Positions 36,249 to 48,570 of a stretch of DNA of 64,000 bases are shown piece by piece. The translations under genes and the position numbers were made by a program. The stretch comes from Brienomyrus brachyistius (Eukaryota > Chordata > Actinopteri > Osteoglossiformes > Mormyridae): contig NW_026042835.1 of NCBI RefSeq assembly GCF_023856365.1, forward strand, positions 25,764 to 89,763, in the 5' to 3' direction. A model generated the notes under the pieces. That model was not told the origin of the DNA, did not search any database, and saw nothing but the letters and a program-made list of their open reading frames with translations. Position 1 is the stretch's first letter. Each line of letters opens with the position of its first letter.

Positions 36249-36575
36249 GCCAGCAGCTCTGCATGGCTCGACCCTCATAAACATTCTCCACACATGCTGT
36301 TCAGGCAGTGGCCACAGAAATTCCCCCAGTGAACTTTATGCTTTCTGTCGGAGAGTATGCTGTGTTCTGGCCTTAAACCCTGCATACTACTTTGCAGACT
36401 TTGATCCTCTTAACAACAATTGGCATTTCTGGTGGCTGAATATCCATCCATCCGTCATCCAACTGCATGCTTAAAAGCTGTGAATAATAGTAATAATTCT
36501 TAAAATTGCAACTATCTAGAATTTCAGCCTAGTTACTCAGCTAAATTACTATTTAAACCTAGAATAATTTCTATA

Positions 36576-36930
36576 AGGGGCGGCATGGTGGTGCAGTGGT
36601 TAGCACTGTCGCCTCACACCTCTGGGACCCGGGTTCGTGTCTCCGCCTGGGTCACATGTGTGTGGAGTTTGCATGTTCTCCCCATGTCGTTGTGGGGTTT
36701 CCTCTGGGTACTCCGGTTTCCCCCCACAGTCCAAAAACATGCTGGGGCTAATTGGAGTTGCTGAATTGCCCGTAGGTGTGTGTGTGTGAGTGGATGGTGT
36801 GTGAGTGTGCCCTGCGATGGGCTGGCCCCCCATCCTGGGTTGTTCCCTGCCTCGTGCCCATTGATTCTGGGATAGGCTCCGGACCCCCCGCGACCCAATA
36901 GGATAAGCGGTTTGGAAAATGGATGGATGG
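36576..36930 (+). mobile_element. GGAT-tailed SINE, unit 4 copy
   Basis: Same target duplication, at 36564-36575 and 36931-36942. Confidence 0.9.
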
Positions 36931-38073
36931 ATAATTTCTATATGTGTGATAGAATCAAAAAATATTTTGTTTTACATATAAATCTTCACAAGGTGTATTA
37001 CACATGGTATTCCCCAGACACCGCCACCCCAACAGATGCTTTGTTTGTTAAGACAATAGCTCAGAAAGTGGTTGATCGATCTTTTGCAGCTTTTACCAAG
37101 GTTTGTACAAGCCAAAATTAAATTTTGAAACGGATCCCTGCCACACCCTGCCCTCCTGAACCTCCCGTTTCCTCCCTAGTGTGGTATAACGTGCCATGCC
37201 TGTTCCGCGTTTGTTTTACCTCTCCTTCCTGCCCTTGTGTTACTCATTTCAGGTGCCTCTAGTTTGCTCCCTGCTTAGCCTTGTATAAATGTGCTTCTCA
37301 GTCCTGCCTTTAATGTTGCTGCTGCTGTTTGCCTGTGTGTTCTTCCCTGCTTATGATTCCCCCGTGATCCAGTTGTGATCCAGTTGTCTTCATATCATGT
37401 ATTCACATTCCTCAGCTGAGAGTGAACAAAGTTCTGTGGAAAGTATCTGACTACAGATAGACTTTCACCCAGTTCTCTGCGGGAGCTCTGATTACAGAGT
37501 GACTCCCCGACTACTTCTGAAGCCCTTCCTTAAGTATCCAGACCAGGTGATGGCATGTTTCTGAAGACTGACTAATTTCGGTCAATGGTTAATTTTAGGG
37601 GCATTGCTGACCTTGGTTCTCAAGTCCCCAGCCAATCAGATCACTTTAGGGGGTGGTTGTAATTCCCTTGTTCTACCATGAGAGAATCTCTCTCAGTTTG
37701 GTGGGTTGAGCCGAAGTTTCTGTATTTCTCTTAGCACTAGAACTGCCAAATCTACGCAAATTTGCGTAAATTCCCTGGGCCTAACACCTACTAGCATCCC
37801 TGCTGAGAGTTTCTTGGGCCATTGTCCTCCTGCTTTTGTTGTGCAAACACACCCATTACCTGTGAGGCCTGGCACATTTGCATTTTTTTACTCAGAGCAG
37901 CTAAAATCCAAGGCAGGCTAAACCTCTGTGTGTGACATGGAAACCTTCACAAAAGTCTGCCATATCTATACCAAATATCCCACATGCTGACTGACCTGCA
38001 AATATGAAAGACACACATTCACAAAATATATGGAAGCACAAGTCTGTTTTATTTATAAAAAAAATTGAGTGTT

Positions 38074-39095
38074 TCAAACTTTGCAGTGTTTGCAGACCCA
38101 GTGACCATCATCCCTGCATTTGGCGCAAGTGAATTTGTAACACTTTGCACTGGTAAACCTGCTGCGGTTTCTGTTGCAGTTCTCCTGTACCTGACACTGA
38201 GTTGTCCATACAAGTCCTGGCACAGCAGCAGCCTTCCTCTGTCCCCATAGCCTTTTGTGGCATAAATTGGCAATGGAGTTCCTTGGCTAGATGACTCAAA
38301 AATAATCTTCTTTTTGCCTTCCCACCCTGTACATGCCTTGTACAGAACGGAGGAATTTGCCACCACCAGGTCCAGCATGTTGTAAAATACAGCTACTGGC
38401 CACCTGCATGTTGCTGCTCTTACGGAATACATGCGCGCCATTTGGTCCAACACATTTACACCACACTATAACAGCAGAGAGAGAGAGAGTCATGAGTGTA
38501 TTTGCTTTTTTTCTACCTTCTTTCTATATAGGCCTGTATAGTACATATCAGAAAACATTGTAGCACTGATGTAAAATTATACACACATTCACATACCTTC
38601 ATGTGGTTATAGTCTGTTATCGTGTTGGGTTTCCTCTTTCTGCCTTCACAGATCGCCACATCTTGGTCCAAGGAACTCAGAACACACACAATCTTGTTTT
38701 TTTAGGTGCATAAATTGTCAAGGAGACACTGCCACTTCTAAGCACTGACGCGGAGAATTCCTCTTGCTGTGCAGTGTCCTTTGAAATTGGAGGAAGTTCA
38801 TACCAAACTTTATTCCCTGTGCTCAGTAGTGTTGTTTTGCGCTGAAGCAGTCTGTGTGACAGTGCCAGTGAGGTGAAGAAATTGTCCGTTGTGACATTTC
38901 TCCCGTCATCCAGAAATGGCTCCATCAGACTCATGACCATGTTCTCTGCCAGCCTCTCCCTTTTCTGGTGACTGGGGTCCTTTCCCAAGTTAGGGGACAC
39001 GTTGCAGACGTATTTGGTCTCCAAATCCGTGGCCATCCAGAACTTGATCCCAAATTTGTCCGGCTTGGATGCGATATACCAAGTGACATGGAATG
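38074..39095 (-). pseudogene. piggyBac transposase, C-terminal part (left arm)
   Basis: On the minus strand the frame from about 39126 down to 38677 reads [20 protein letters not shown] and then MEPFLDDGRNVTTDNFFTSL, part of the DDE core of piggyBac transposases. After a probable intron (donor gtatgtg, acceptor ctgttatag) it continues with DQMARMYSVRAAT and WPVAVFYNMLDL. It ends in a Cys/His-rich zinc-finger-like tail, CYKFTCAKCRDDGHWVCKHC, with a stop at 38074-38076. The N-terminal third is absent; the 5' side is cut by the L2 LINE. The plus-strand open frames here are antisense. Confidence 0.8.
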
Positions 39096-39099
39096 GATC

Positions 39100-40287
39100 C
39101 ACATCTACTCCACGTTGTCTTTCCACCGGTGTCCCTCAGGGCTCGGTTCTTGGCCCTCTCCTATTCTCCCTCTACACTAAATCTCTTGGCGAAGTTATAT
39201 CCTCACATGGCTTCTCCTACCACTGCTATGCCGATGACACTCAACTCATCCTCTCCTTCCCTCCCTCAGACACTCATGTCTCCACTAAGATCTCTACATG
39301 CTTGGCAGACATCTCATCTTGGATGACCACTCACCAGCTAAAACTCAAAACTAGTAAAACTGAGTTGCTTTACATCCCGGCTGACTCATCCCCCCTCCAG
39401 GACCTTGCGATCTCCTTTGACAACTCCCTGATCCGTCCTTCGGTTTCTGCTAGAAACCTTGGAGTTACCATAGATGATCGGTTGTCATTTTCCTCACATA
39501 TCACCAGTCTTTCTCGCTCTTGTCGGTTTCTCCTCTTTAACATCAGGAGGATACGTCCATTTCTTTCCACCCAGGCTACCCAGATACTCGTCCAGTCCCT
39601 CGTCATCTCACGCCTTGACTACTGCAACTCGCTTCTAGCGGGTTTACCACTGAGCGCCATCCGTCCCCTCCAACTGATTCAGAATGCAGCTGCTCGTCTT
39701 GTTTTCATCCTTCCCAAGTTCTCCCACACCACTCCTTTGCTGCGCTCCCTCCACTGGCTTCCTGTAGCTGCACGCATCAGATTCAAAACACTGATGCTCG
39801 CATACAAAGCCAAAAATTCTCTGGCACCATCCTACCTAAAGGACCTCATCACACCCCGCTATGCACCAAGATCTCTCTTATTCTCCAGCACTGCTCGACT
39901 GGTCCCACCTCCCCTCAAGGCACAAGGAAGACACGCATCTCGGCTCTTCTCTGTCCTGGCACCTAATTGATGGAATGAACTCCCCCTAGATGTCCGAACA
40001 GCTGAATCCTTGAATGTCTTCAAGCGTCGACTCAAAACTTTTCTTTTTCAGAAATACCTGACATAGAACTTCTATATTCTTACTCGACTCTTTTTCTGGT
40101 GTGTGTTTTAAAAAAATAAAATAAAATAAAAATTCTGCACTACTCAATGGCGTTCTCAGAGATAGTATTCGTAGCTGGGGTCCTTATTGAGCTAGCATCG
40201 GAAATTCATTGCAGAGTCTCAAAGCACTTATGTAAGTCGCTCTGGCTAAGGGCGTCTGCCAAATCCTGTAAATGTAAATGTAAATAT
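39100..40287 (+). mobile_element. L2 LINE, 5'-truncated, inside the piggyBac composite
   Basis: Coding sequence to 39969 gives the C-terminal part of an L2-clade reverse transcriptase: [17 protein letters not shown], the catalytic [58 protein letters not shown] stop at 39967-39969 breaks it before the last block (WNELPLDVR, FKRRLKTFLFQKY around 39970-40060). The 3' end is diagnostic: ctctggctaagggcgtctgc followed by taaatg repeats to 40287. The exact left boundary near 39100 is uncertain. It is a different L2 lineage from the one in the array core. Confidence 0.85.
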
Positions 40288-40379
40288 ACTGCATGGACAA
40301 TGAACCTTGGTCGAGAACAGCTGTACATCTATGTTCATGTGTTCTCCTGGAGTGAAACTTTCAGCACAGTTCTTGGTGA

Positions 40380-41120
40380 AGGCTGGCAGAGAACGTGGTC
40401 ATGAGTCTGATGGAGTCATTTCTGGATGACGGGAGAAATGTCACAATGGACAATTTCTTCACCTCACTGTCACTGTCACACAGACTGCTTCACTTTACTG
40501 GGCATGGTGAATAACGTTTGCCGTGAAATTCCTCCATTGGCAAAGGACACTGCACAGGGAGAGGAATTCTCCACGTCAGTGTTTAGAATGGCGCGCATGT
40601 ATTCAGTACGAGCAGCAACAAGCAAGTGGCCAGTAGCTGTGTTTTACAACATGCTGGACTTGGTGGCGGTGAATGCCTACGTTCTGTACAAAGCATCTAC
40701 AGGGTGGAAAGGAAAAAGAAGATTGTTTCCGATTCTTCTAGCCAAGGAACTCCATTGCCAAATACAGGGATGATGGTCACTGGGTTTTCAAACGCTGCAA
40801 ACACAGACTTTGAAAGATAGACAGACTGTGTGGGACAGTAACCACTGAGACAAAAGGCAGAAAGATGACGAAGAGATGAACCTGGAACTGAGGCACGGAT
40901 ACATCAATTTTTACATGAACAGCCAAACATGCAAAGCTGGAGAGATCACACAAAAACAAAATTCACTTTTGGTGTTATAATTCAGTGATGGCCAATGAAA
41001 ATGAAATGACATTTTATTCTGTATGTGTATGAGCATGTCAAAAACCATGGACCATGACTTCACTCAGCTTATGACATTTATATACAAACATGCATTGGAG
41101 ACTGAAGTGTTAGCATGTTT
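40380..41120 (+). pseudogene. piggyBac transposase fragment (right arm)
   Basis: Plus-strand coding pieces parallel the left arm: MESFLDDGRNVTMDNFFTSL, then MARMYSVRAATSKWPVAVFY, NMLDLVAVNAYVLYKASTGW and RDDGHWVFKRCKH. The segment with the intron and preceding exon is deleted, and the Cys residues of the C-terminal finger are degraded (for example C to F). Matching to the left arm begins at about 40380; 40288-40380 has no clear counterpart there. Confidence 0.75.
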
Positions 41121-41930
41121 TCATTTTATTCATTTCATTCTATTAGCAACTTTTCATTCTATTTTCACTCAATTTGTTTTATAAATAACACAGACTTGTG
41201 TTTCCATATATTTTGTGAATGTGCGTCTTTCATATTTGCAGGTCAGTCAGCGTGTGGGATATTTGGTATAGATATGGCAGACTTTTGTGAAGGTTTCCAT
41301 GTCACACACAGAGGTTTAGCCTGCCTTGGATTTGAGCTACTCTGAGTAAAAAATGCAAATGCGCCAGGCCTCACAGGTAATGGGTGTGTTTGCACAACAA
41401 AAGCAGGAGGAGGATGGGGCTGAAGACCTGCGAAAATCACAGCAGGGGTGACAAACACCTTGGGACTCTCAGCAGAGAATAAAAACTCGGTAAATCTAGT
41501 GTTAAGAAAAGCTATACTGCCTTAAATCTGAGAGTATAATACTCCTCGTCTCATGCCTATTCAAACGAGACCAAACATGCGTGTATTTGTCCCTAACATC
41601 TATGTGTGCTGAGTTATCCTGTTTATAGTGGAAAAGGTGTCTGTGTCTGGAGGCTGACAGCTGTTGTTGCTGTGGATTGATTGTGGAACTCTGGTCACTC
41701 CGGGGGTGAAAGGTCTTGCTTTTTCTGTGCTGCTCCAGTTATTCCTATCCAGTCTCTCAGGAGCCGGCAGGCCTTTGCCTTCCTTAAAAGGGGTGGTTTG
41801 ACGAGTTGAGTCCAGTCTTGCCTGGGCCAGCGGAGCTCTGAAATAGACTGATGCAGGCTGATCAGAGTTGGGGCCTGCAGGACCTATAAGTTTTATGTCC
41901 TTACAGAATGTAAGTGGCATCATACTAAAC

Positions 41931-43152
41931 TAGTGGTGTTCGAACTAGCATGGAAAGAGGCTATGGGTAGCTACAAAAAGGCTCTTAGTGCCGCCAAATC
42001 ATCTAGTATCTATCAGAACTAATTGAAATAAACAAAAATAATCCTAGATTCCTATTTACTATGGTGTCCAAGCTGACTAATAACCAGACCACTGGTTATT
42101 TTCCAGTGACGACTTTATGAAACTTTTTGACCAAAAATATGCTCAATTAAACAGAACATTTTGAATATTGAATATTGGTTAACCAGTCAGAACTGATGTA
42201 CTTAATTTTATCTTCAAATTCATCTACTTGTATGCTAGAACCTGTTCCATCAAAATTATTCAGCGATGCTCCCAGCATTGATTGAACCGCTACTAGCAAT
42301 AGTTAAACTAAAACATATAATCATATTACCCCAATTTTATCTTCACTGCACTGGCTGCCAGTTAGATTTCGTGTTGACTACAAAACACTGCTCTTAACCT
42401 ATAAAGCTGTAAATGGTCTTGCACCGCAGTATGTGAGTGACCTCATTTGCGTTCCGAATCATACACTTAGATGACGAGATGGAGGTATTCTATCCGTACC
42501 CAGAATAAAGAACATTACCTTTGGGGGAAGAGCATTTGCTCATAAAGCACCACAGCTATGGAATAAACTTCCTATTAGTGTTCGGAACTCAGACACAATC
42601 TCTGCTTTTAAGTCAAGGCTTAAGATGTACCTCTTTCGCCAGTCTTTTGGATAGTTAAATCTTCTTTTCTAAGGTGAATGGGAAATCTGGAGGTTCATAG
42701 TTATTTGAGATTGAAGGGGAAAGGGGGGATTGGTGCTGTCGTCCTGCCACTCTCGCCGATCACTTAAGCTGTGGATGGGAGGTGGCTTGACGCCAAAACC
42801 TCTGTAAACCCTCATGCCTGTGCTTCCTTCCAGGTCACTCTTTTAGGCAGGCTGTCATAGTTGCTTTAGTCCTGCCGGTTAGGTGTAGGGCAATAACTCT
42901 TCTCCATCTTCTCTTTTTCGAGCTGATACCGAGCCGACTACACCGTGTGAACCCGCACCTGGACTCCTGGATATAACTACATGAAACCAACTGGGACTTT
43001 ATAACTATATGAACTCTAATGAATGTCAATGTAAATGCAGTTTCATGCTCCTTGGTCGCCCAGAGGAGGATGGGGTCCCCTTCTGAGTCTAGGTTCCACT
43101 CAAGGTTTCTTCCTGCTAGAGGGAGTTTCCTTGCCACTGTCGCCTCAGGCTT
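41931..43152 (+). mobile_element. Deleted L2-like LINE, unit 4 copy
   Basis: Same internal deletion; joined to the unit 5 spacer at 43152. Confidence 0.8.
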
Positions 43153-43195
43153 TTAAATATAAATATAAATATATAAAATATATAAAATATATTTT

Positions 43196-43267
43196 TGGCC
43201 ACAACCGGGATTCGAACCCCGGTTTCCCGTGTGAAAGGCGGCGATCTTACCACTACACTATCCAGCA
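43196..43267 (-). tRNA. tRNA-Glu(UUC)-like sequence, copy 12, one variant base
   Basis: Plus-strand C to T at 43224 changes one base of the variable region on the tRNA strand (G to A). The anticodon and both promoter boxes are unchanged. It is the only one of the 13 with a visible substitution. Confidence 0.52.
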
Positions 43268-43472
43268 ACTATATAATATAAGGGAGATTTACGGGAAAAT
43301 ACTAATACGGGAGGACGGCGGGAAAGAGAAGTAAAATACGGTAGTTTCCCGGCCAAAACGGGAGGCTCCAGTATCCCTTACATTTTAAGACAGGAAATAT
43401 AAAATAATATAAATTATATAAAATATAATATAAATATAAATATAAATATATAAAATATATAAAATATATTTT

Positions 43473-43544
43473 TGGCCACAACCGGGATTCGAACCCCGGT
43501 CTCCCGTGTGAAAGGCGGCGATCTTACCACTACACTATCCAGCA
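43473..43544 (-). tRNA. tRNA-Glu(UUC)-like sequence, copy 13
   Basis: Second and last copy of the unit 5 spacer. Confidence 0.55.
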
Positions 43545-44146
43545 ACTATATAATATAAGGGAGATTTACGGGAAAATACTAATACGGGAGGACGGCGGGA
43601 AAGAGAAGTAAAATACGGTAGTTTCCCGGCCAAAACGGGAGACTTGACAGCTATGGCTGTCTCTGGCCACGCCCCCTACAGTCGGTCCGGCCCCTGTTCG
43701 CGTGTTCGCGAAAACGACTTCATTTATTTTCTTATTGATTTATCGACAGACTTTTTAGACGTTATAATAACAACACTCTATTGATCCCCCTCTTACTGTC
43801 CATGATACACAATGACGAGACACATGTTCACTAATGACGAGAACTATTCTATTTTTCATGCCGGGGGTCCTTCAAATCTTACATTTACAAATCTTGTTCT
43901 TGTTCTCTGCTTTCTCCTTTCTCGTTCCCGTAGATATATATTATTATACGGAGATTTACGGAGTCTTCAAAGACGGTCCGGCTCCAGCTCAAGGATCACT
44001 GTTGCTGTGGTGTAGATCAGCTGATCTGTAGTAGTCTTCTACGTACATCTTCTAGTAGACCTTCTGAGGGTACTTCACGCATTCTTGGTCGGAGGGTCCA
44101 GGTTTCCAGCTTAGCTTATTTCTTATTTCTCAGGTCAGCTGCTCTT

Positions 44147-44656
44147 GTTTGGGATGTGCTTGACCGGCGTATACGACAGCGTGTACCAGTTCCCACTAAT
44201 ATCCAACAACTTCGCACAGCCAATGAAGAGGAGTGGACCAACATTCCACAGGCCACAATTGACAATCTGATAAACTCTATGCGAAGAAGATGTGTTGCAT
44301 TGCATGAGGCAAATGGTGGTCACACCAGATACTGACCGGTTCTGAGTCCCCAGACCCCCAATAAAGCAAAAAACTGCACATTCCAGGGTGGCCTTTTATT
44401 GTGGGCAGTATAAGGTACACCTGTGCACTACCCATGATGTCAGATCAGCATCTTGATGTGGCACACCTGTGAGGTGGGATGGATTATCTCAGCAAAGCAG
44501 AAGTGCTCACTATCACACATTTAGACTGATTTGTGAGAAATGTTTGAGAGAAATGGTAATATTGTGTATCTGGAATGAATTGTAGGTCTTTAAGTCCATC
44601 TCATGAAAAATGGGAGCAGAAACAAGAGTGTTGCGTTTATATTTTTGTTCAGTATA
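44147..44656 (+). mobile_element. Truncated Tc1-like element, unit 5 copy
   Basis: As 150-659 but with T to A at 44223, changing Ile to Asn in TAIEEEW of the transposase fragment. The fragment ends at 44335. Confidence 0.85.
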
Positions 44657-44736
44657 GAATAAGCCCAGATTTATGTTTATTCAGTGGAGATAAGTACAAC
44701 CTCTAAAGATAGGCCTACACCCGTTTTGGCAGTGTC

Positions 44737-47207
44737 TCCGGATCCCATGACAAATAATGCCTTCAGTACATCCTCCTCAACCCACACTGAAAGCAGAAGT
44801 GCTATGGGCTTTGCAAACGGTTTGCCGACATCACTCCTATACGTCCAATGATGACATTCACACCGTCTCCAGGGTGATGTTCCCTGACTCGCAGGGTCAC
44901 TTGTGGTAAAGATAAAACCGCTTTTCTTGCGCGATTTGGACTCGCTCCATATATTAAAAGGGAGCTTCGTTGTCATGTTTGACGTAAGTATGAACAGGAC
45001 CATCAAAAGAAAACAACTGGATGTGCATGTCAGGTATTGGGTGAATTATGAGAATGGCTCTCGAGTGCAGTCCTGGTTCTGGGATCACAGTACATGAGCC
45101 ACTCCACCGCTGAAGACTTACTGGAGAAGTTTAAGGTAAGCCATTCAATAACATTTAAACTCATTAACGAACCCATGATTTTTAAATATCCATGGTTTAT
45201 CTTTACATGTGTTTAAATGGGAGAACCATATTTATTGGTAAGCATATTTTAAAGATTTTATTGCTGCTTCATGGCTTTTGCTGCAAAAAAAATAGTTCAT
45301 TGAGGAAATAGAATGTTTAAGTGTTGTGTAGCAACATGTACAGCTGTTGTACAGGCAAAAACTCTGGCTCAGTCCAAAGGAGGTGGATATAGGAATGGCT
45401 GTCATCAAGGTGGGACTTCTGTGAATTCACTGGTATCTTTACATACAAATGTATCAAACAATTGTGAAGTAAAAAATATGTGAATAACATGGAGTTTGAG
45501 CTGGTTTGATATGTACAGCTGAGGTAGTGTTAACCTTGGGCTGAGTGTGCAGAAAGATTCTGGAAATTTGACAAACCATCTTTTTGTCAGAGACAGTCAG
45601 GAGCCAAAGGCAGTGGAAGTGACCTTGGTGTCCTTCAGATTAAAAAAAATTGCCAGATTGTGCTCTCAAAAATGTGCAAAAAGGCCTTGGATAAATGCCC
45701 TCTGAAGTACTCGATTGTACATGAGATGACGTGCTTGGACCCAAACAAAATGCACACCAGCCAGATAACTGCCAGCAGAAAAGGAGAAATCTCATGCAGA
45801 AGTTTGCGCAGGAGAATCGGTTGGCAGGCAGGATATCTGCTGGTAAATCATAGGATAAGAATAGGATAGTTCAGAATATTATTTTTAAATTATGCTTTTC
45901 TTTTTTCACATCTAACTGAATCAGGGACGGATTACAAACCGGGTTAGCGGGGCCGCTGCCCAGGGGCCCTTGGGGTGCAGGGGGCCCGTGGGCCCCAAGC
46001 CCAAAACAATTTGCAACGCTTATCAGCAATGTATTTTCGTTTGTCTATTTTAGAGGGCCTACATTCTTTGATCCTCTGCCTACAAGGTCCCCTGACCCTA
46101 TAGGGAGGGTGTTTGGCTGCCAAGGGCCCTTGACTTGTGGTGGTTGTGGTGGTGGTGCAGGTGGTGGTGGTGGGGGGGGGCCTCGCGAACGTTTTACCCA
46201 GGGGCCCACACAACCCATAATCCGTCCCTGAACTGAATAGTGTTAACACGTAGATTTTAGCAGTATTTAGAAGACCGACTCTTGGTGTTTGAAAAGAAGC
46301 ATCAGCCCAGTTATATTTTCTTTGATGAGCCTAGAGATATCTCAAGATTAAATTAAAATGATTGCACATTTATGGTATCATAGGAAAATTGGGTTATAAA
46401 TCACTTTCCTATTCTACATGTGATTCTGTGTATTGACATTGTTGATCTGCATCTAATCTACTGTAATTAATGTAATTACAGGTGATGCAATATCCCAGCA
46501 GTCTGATAATCACCTGCACAATGAGGCAAAAGGCTTGGATTTTATATCCTTCATTCCTTCAGCACCATCCAAAGTTGATGTCTTTTTACATCAAAAAGTT
46601 AGTGGGCCTTATCCTGACCTCTGGATGTTCTGCAAGAACTTGCTGCTGCTGTCCTATGGGCAAGCCGAAGTGGAACGAATAGAGGTGGAGACCTGCAACT
46701 TATCAGAGGAAACAGTTGTTGCACAGAGGCTTATATGCGACCATGTCAGAGTGTGTGGGGGAGCAACCAAAGCGCCTCTGACCAAAGGTGAAAGATGAGC
46801 GAAAAGCAAAAAAGAAAACTTGAGGAACTCAAGAGGAAGAGAGTCTCACTGGAAAGTGTATGTGAGAGTTTACAAAAGGATGCTGAGCACATGGCAGAGG
46901 AAGCAGAGAGTGCTGCTGGAACCAAAAGGGCAACATTACTTACCAAGTCCAATACTCTGAGCCGACGAGCGAAGGAGGAGAAAGAGCAGTTGGTGGTCTT
47001 AAATGCAGATACTGAAGAATAGGCTACTGAACTGTGACTCCTAACACATCAAGAGTGAATCGGTGGAAACAAAAATATTTAGGTTCTTTGCATTTTTGGA
47101 GTATTTTACTTTCTGTGCCTGTTTGTACATTGTTCACAGCCATAATACTTTATAATTACAAGGTAGTTTTATGTTAGAGCTCTTGCTCCAATAAATATGT
47201 GCCTTGT
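44737..47207 (+). pseudogene. hAT-like transposase-derived pseudogene, unit 5 copy
   Basis: Open blocks translate identically to unit 1; the coiled-coil block is 46795-47022. Confidence 0.7.
45922..46230. mobile_element. hAT MITE, unit 5 copy
   Basis: Same termini, and the aactgaat duplication is retained. Confidence 0.9.
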
Positions 47208-48570
47208 AATTAACTAAATTCTAGGCTATTCAGTTTTTTTTGCCCTCGTGATGGTCGTGGGTTGTGAAAAAAGCCTTCTTCTTAGGGGTACCGCTGGGGC
47301 CAGCCGGGCGTATGTCGTGGCTTCAGTGAGTACTTATGTTTGTCATGCTGCCTGTGTACTTTATAGCGGCACAACATATTTCTGCAAATTGCATGCGTCA
47401 AATTGTCTGTCTCTCTTAAAAAATATGAAGTGTCACCAAAATTTTAAACGGGGAATCAATCTCAATGAAAAATATTCGTCAAGTAACGTTTCTAAAATAA
47501 TATAGACATACTAATAATTATATATTAATAAATCGGATGAACGATGCATCCCAAATTGTATCCGCTGCGCACTTCTTAATCAGGGCAATCGCATCGTGGA
47601 GGTTTCTGCAGACGCCCAAAAAGACTTACTTAAGAAAACTGTTGCATGATAATTTGTACCATTTTCAAGGGTGGGGGGCGTGCAGTAGATGCCCCCTTTA
47701 TTTTTGTGCTTCTGCCGTTCAAACCGAGCAGCACTGAGTTTGTCATGGCACCTGACGCCAAATCTACTGCTTAGCTGCTACAGACAGAACTATCTTCAAA
47801 TCACCACTAGGGGGTGTCAATGCTGCAGCTTCGTTCTATGGTTGATCTTTTTCAAAGACAGTTTTTTTTCTCTCTCTCCACATAATCAACTTAACTGATT
47901 AGCGTGCTTTCATAGTAATGGTTTTTAATCCGTGTTAATCTTCTGAACAATGACTAGTAAAGGTTCTATGAGGTTGTCCTACTTACTATGGATTTTAAGT
48001 TTTTTATCAAGGTGTTAAAACGTACCACAGTTGCCAGTCCTGTGTTTTATGTCTAGCAATTTGTACAGTTTCTTCAGTATAAACACATGCCATGATCTGT
48101 GAGAATCTCCTCCAGAACTCTGCATTTCCTCAAGATCTTTTTGTAATATTGCATCATGGCACTGCTCAGAACAACACAGATGGTGCATAACAACACAAGG
48201 GAGTACAAGACAACATGGTGCAGAAACAGTGCGATACAAAGCAGGACAAAACTGGATGATACGTGGTCAGTGGTGGATAAAGTGCAGTAACAGCTGTACA
48301 GTGCAGCTGCCGTGGAAATGACTGTTACAGGGGATGCAAAAGCTGCAGGTTTGAATTGTTTGGCGAATGAAGCTGTTCATGAATCTGCTAGTCAGTGTTT
48401 GTGGATGGTGGTCAGAGTCCTGGATTATAGACTGAACCTTGTTACTGTGGCAGTTAAAGTACAGCTGGTCAATGGAGGGCAGTTCAGTGCGAATGATGTT
48501 CTTAACAGACTTCGCAATGTACTGCCTTCCTGTCATGTGGCTCCACCATACCATAGTACTACTGTAAGAA

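Larger units (their letters stand above)
37735..41501. mobile_element. Fold-back piggyBac-type composite insertion, unit 4 only
   Basis: A 3767-bp insertion that starts CACTAG and ends CTAGTG. It is flanked by TTAG (37731-37734) and TTAA (41502-41505), where the other units have a single TTAG; 4-bp TTAA-like duplications are the piggyBac hallmark. The two outer ends are both 3' ends of the same piggyBac family in opposite orientation: transposase on the minus strand at left and on the plus strand at right. A truncated L2 LINE lies between. The arms differ in sequence and one has an internal deletion, so they are not a fresh inverted copy of each other. Confidence 0.85.
29548..43152. repeat. 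Tandem array unit 4 (9834 bp plus 3771-bp insertion)
   Basis: Spacer 29548-30660 has three tRNA-like subrepeats, the last spaced 268 bp instead of 277 because 9 bp of the AT-rich run are missing. The core is 30661-43152 and is interrupted at 37735-41505 by a piggyBac-type composite insertion absent from all other units. Confidence 0.95.
43153..43997. repeat. Spacer of unit 5 (two subrepeats plus tail)
   Basis: It is shorter than the unit 3 spacer by exactly one 277-bp subrepeat, as expected from slippage or unequal exchange in the nested array. Confidence 0.9.

Noticed and set aside
39002..39970. A 322-codon continuous gene
   Set aside because: Only the part after about 39100 is L2 reverse transcriptase; the first ~30 codons are antisense piggyBac read through by chance.
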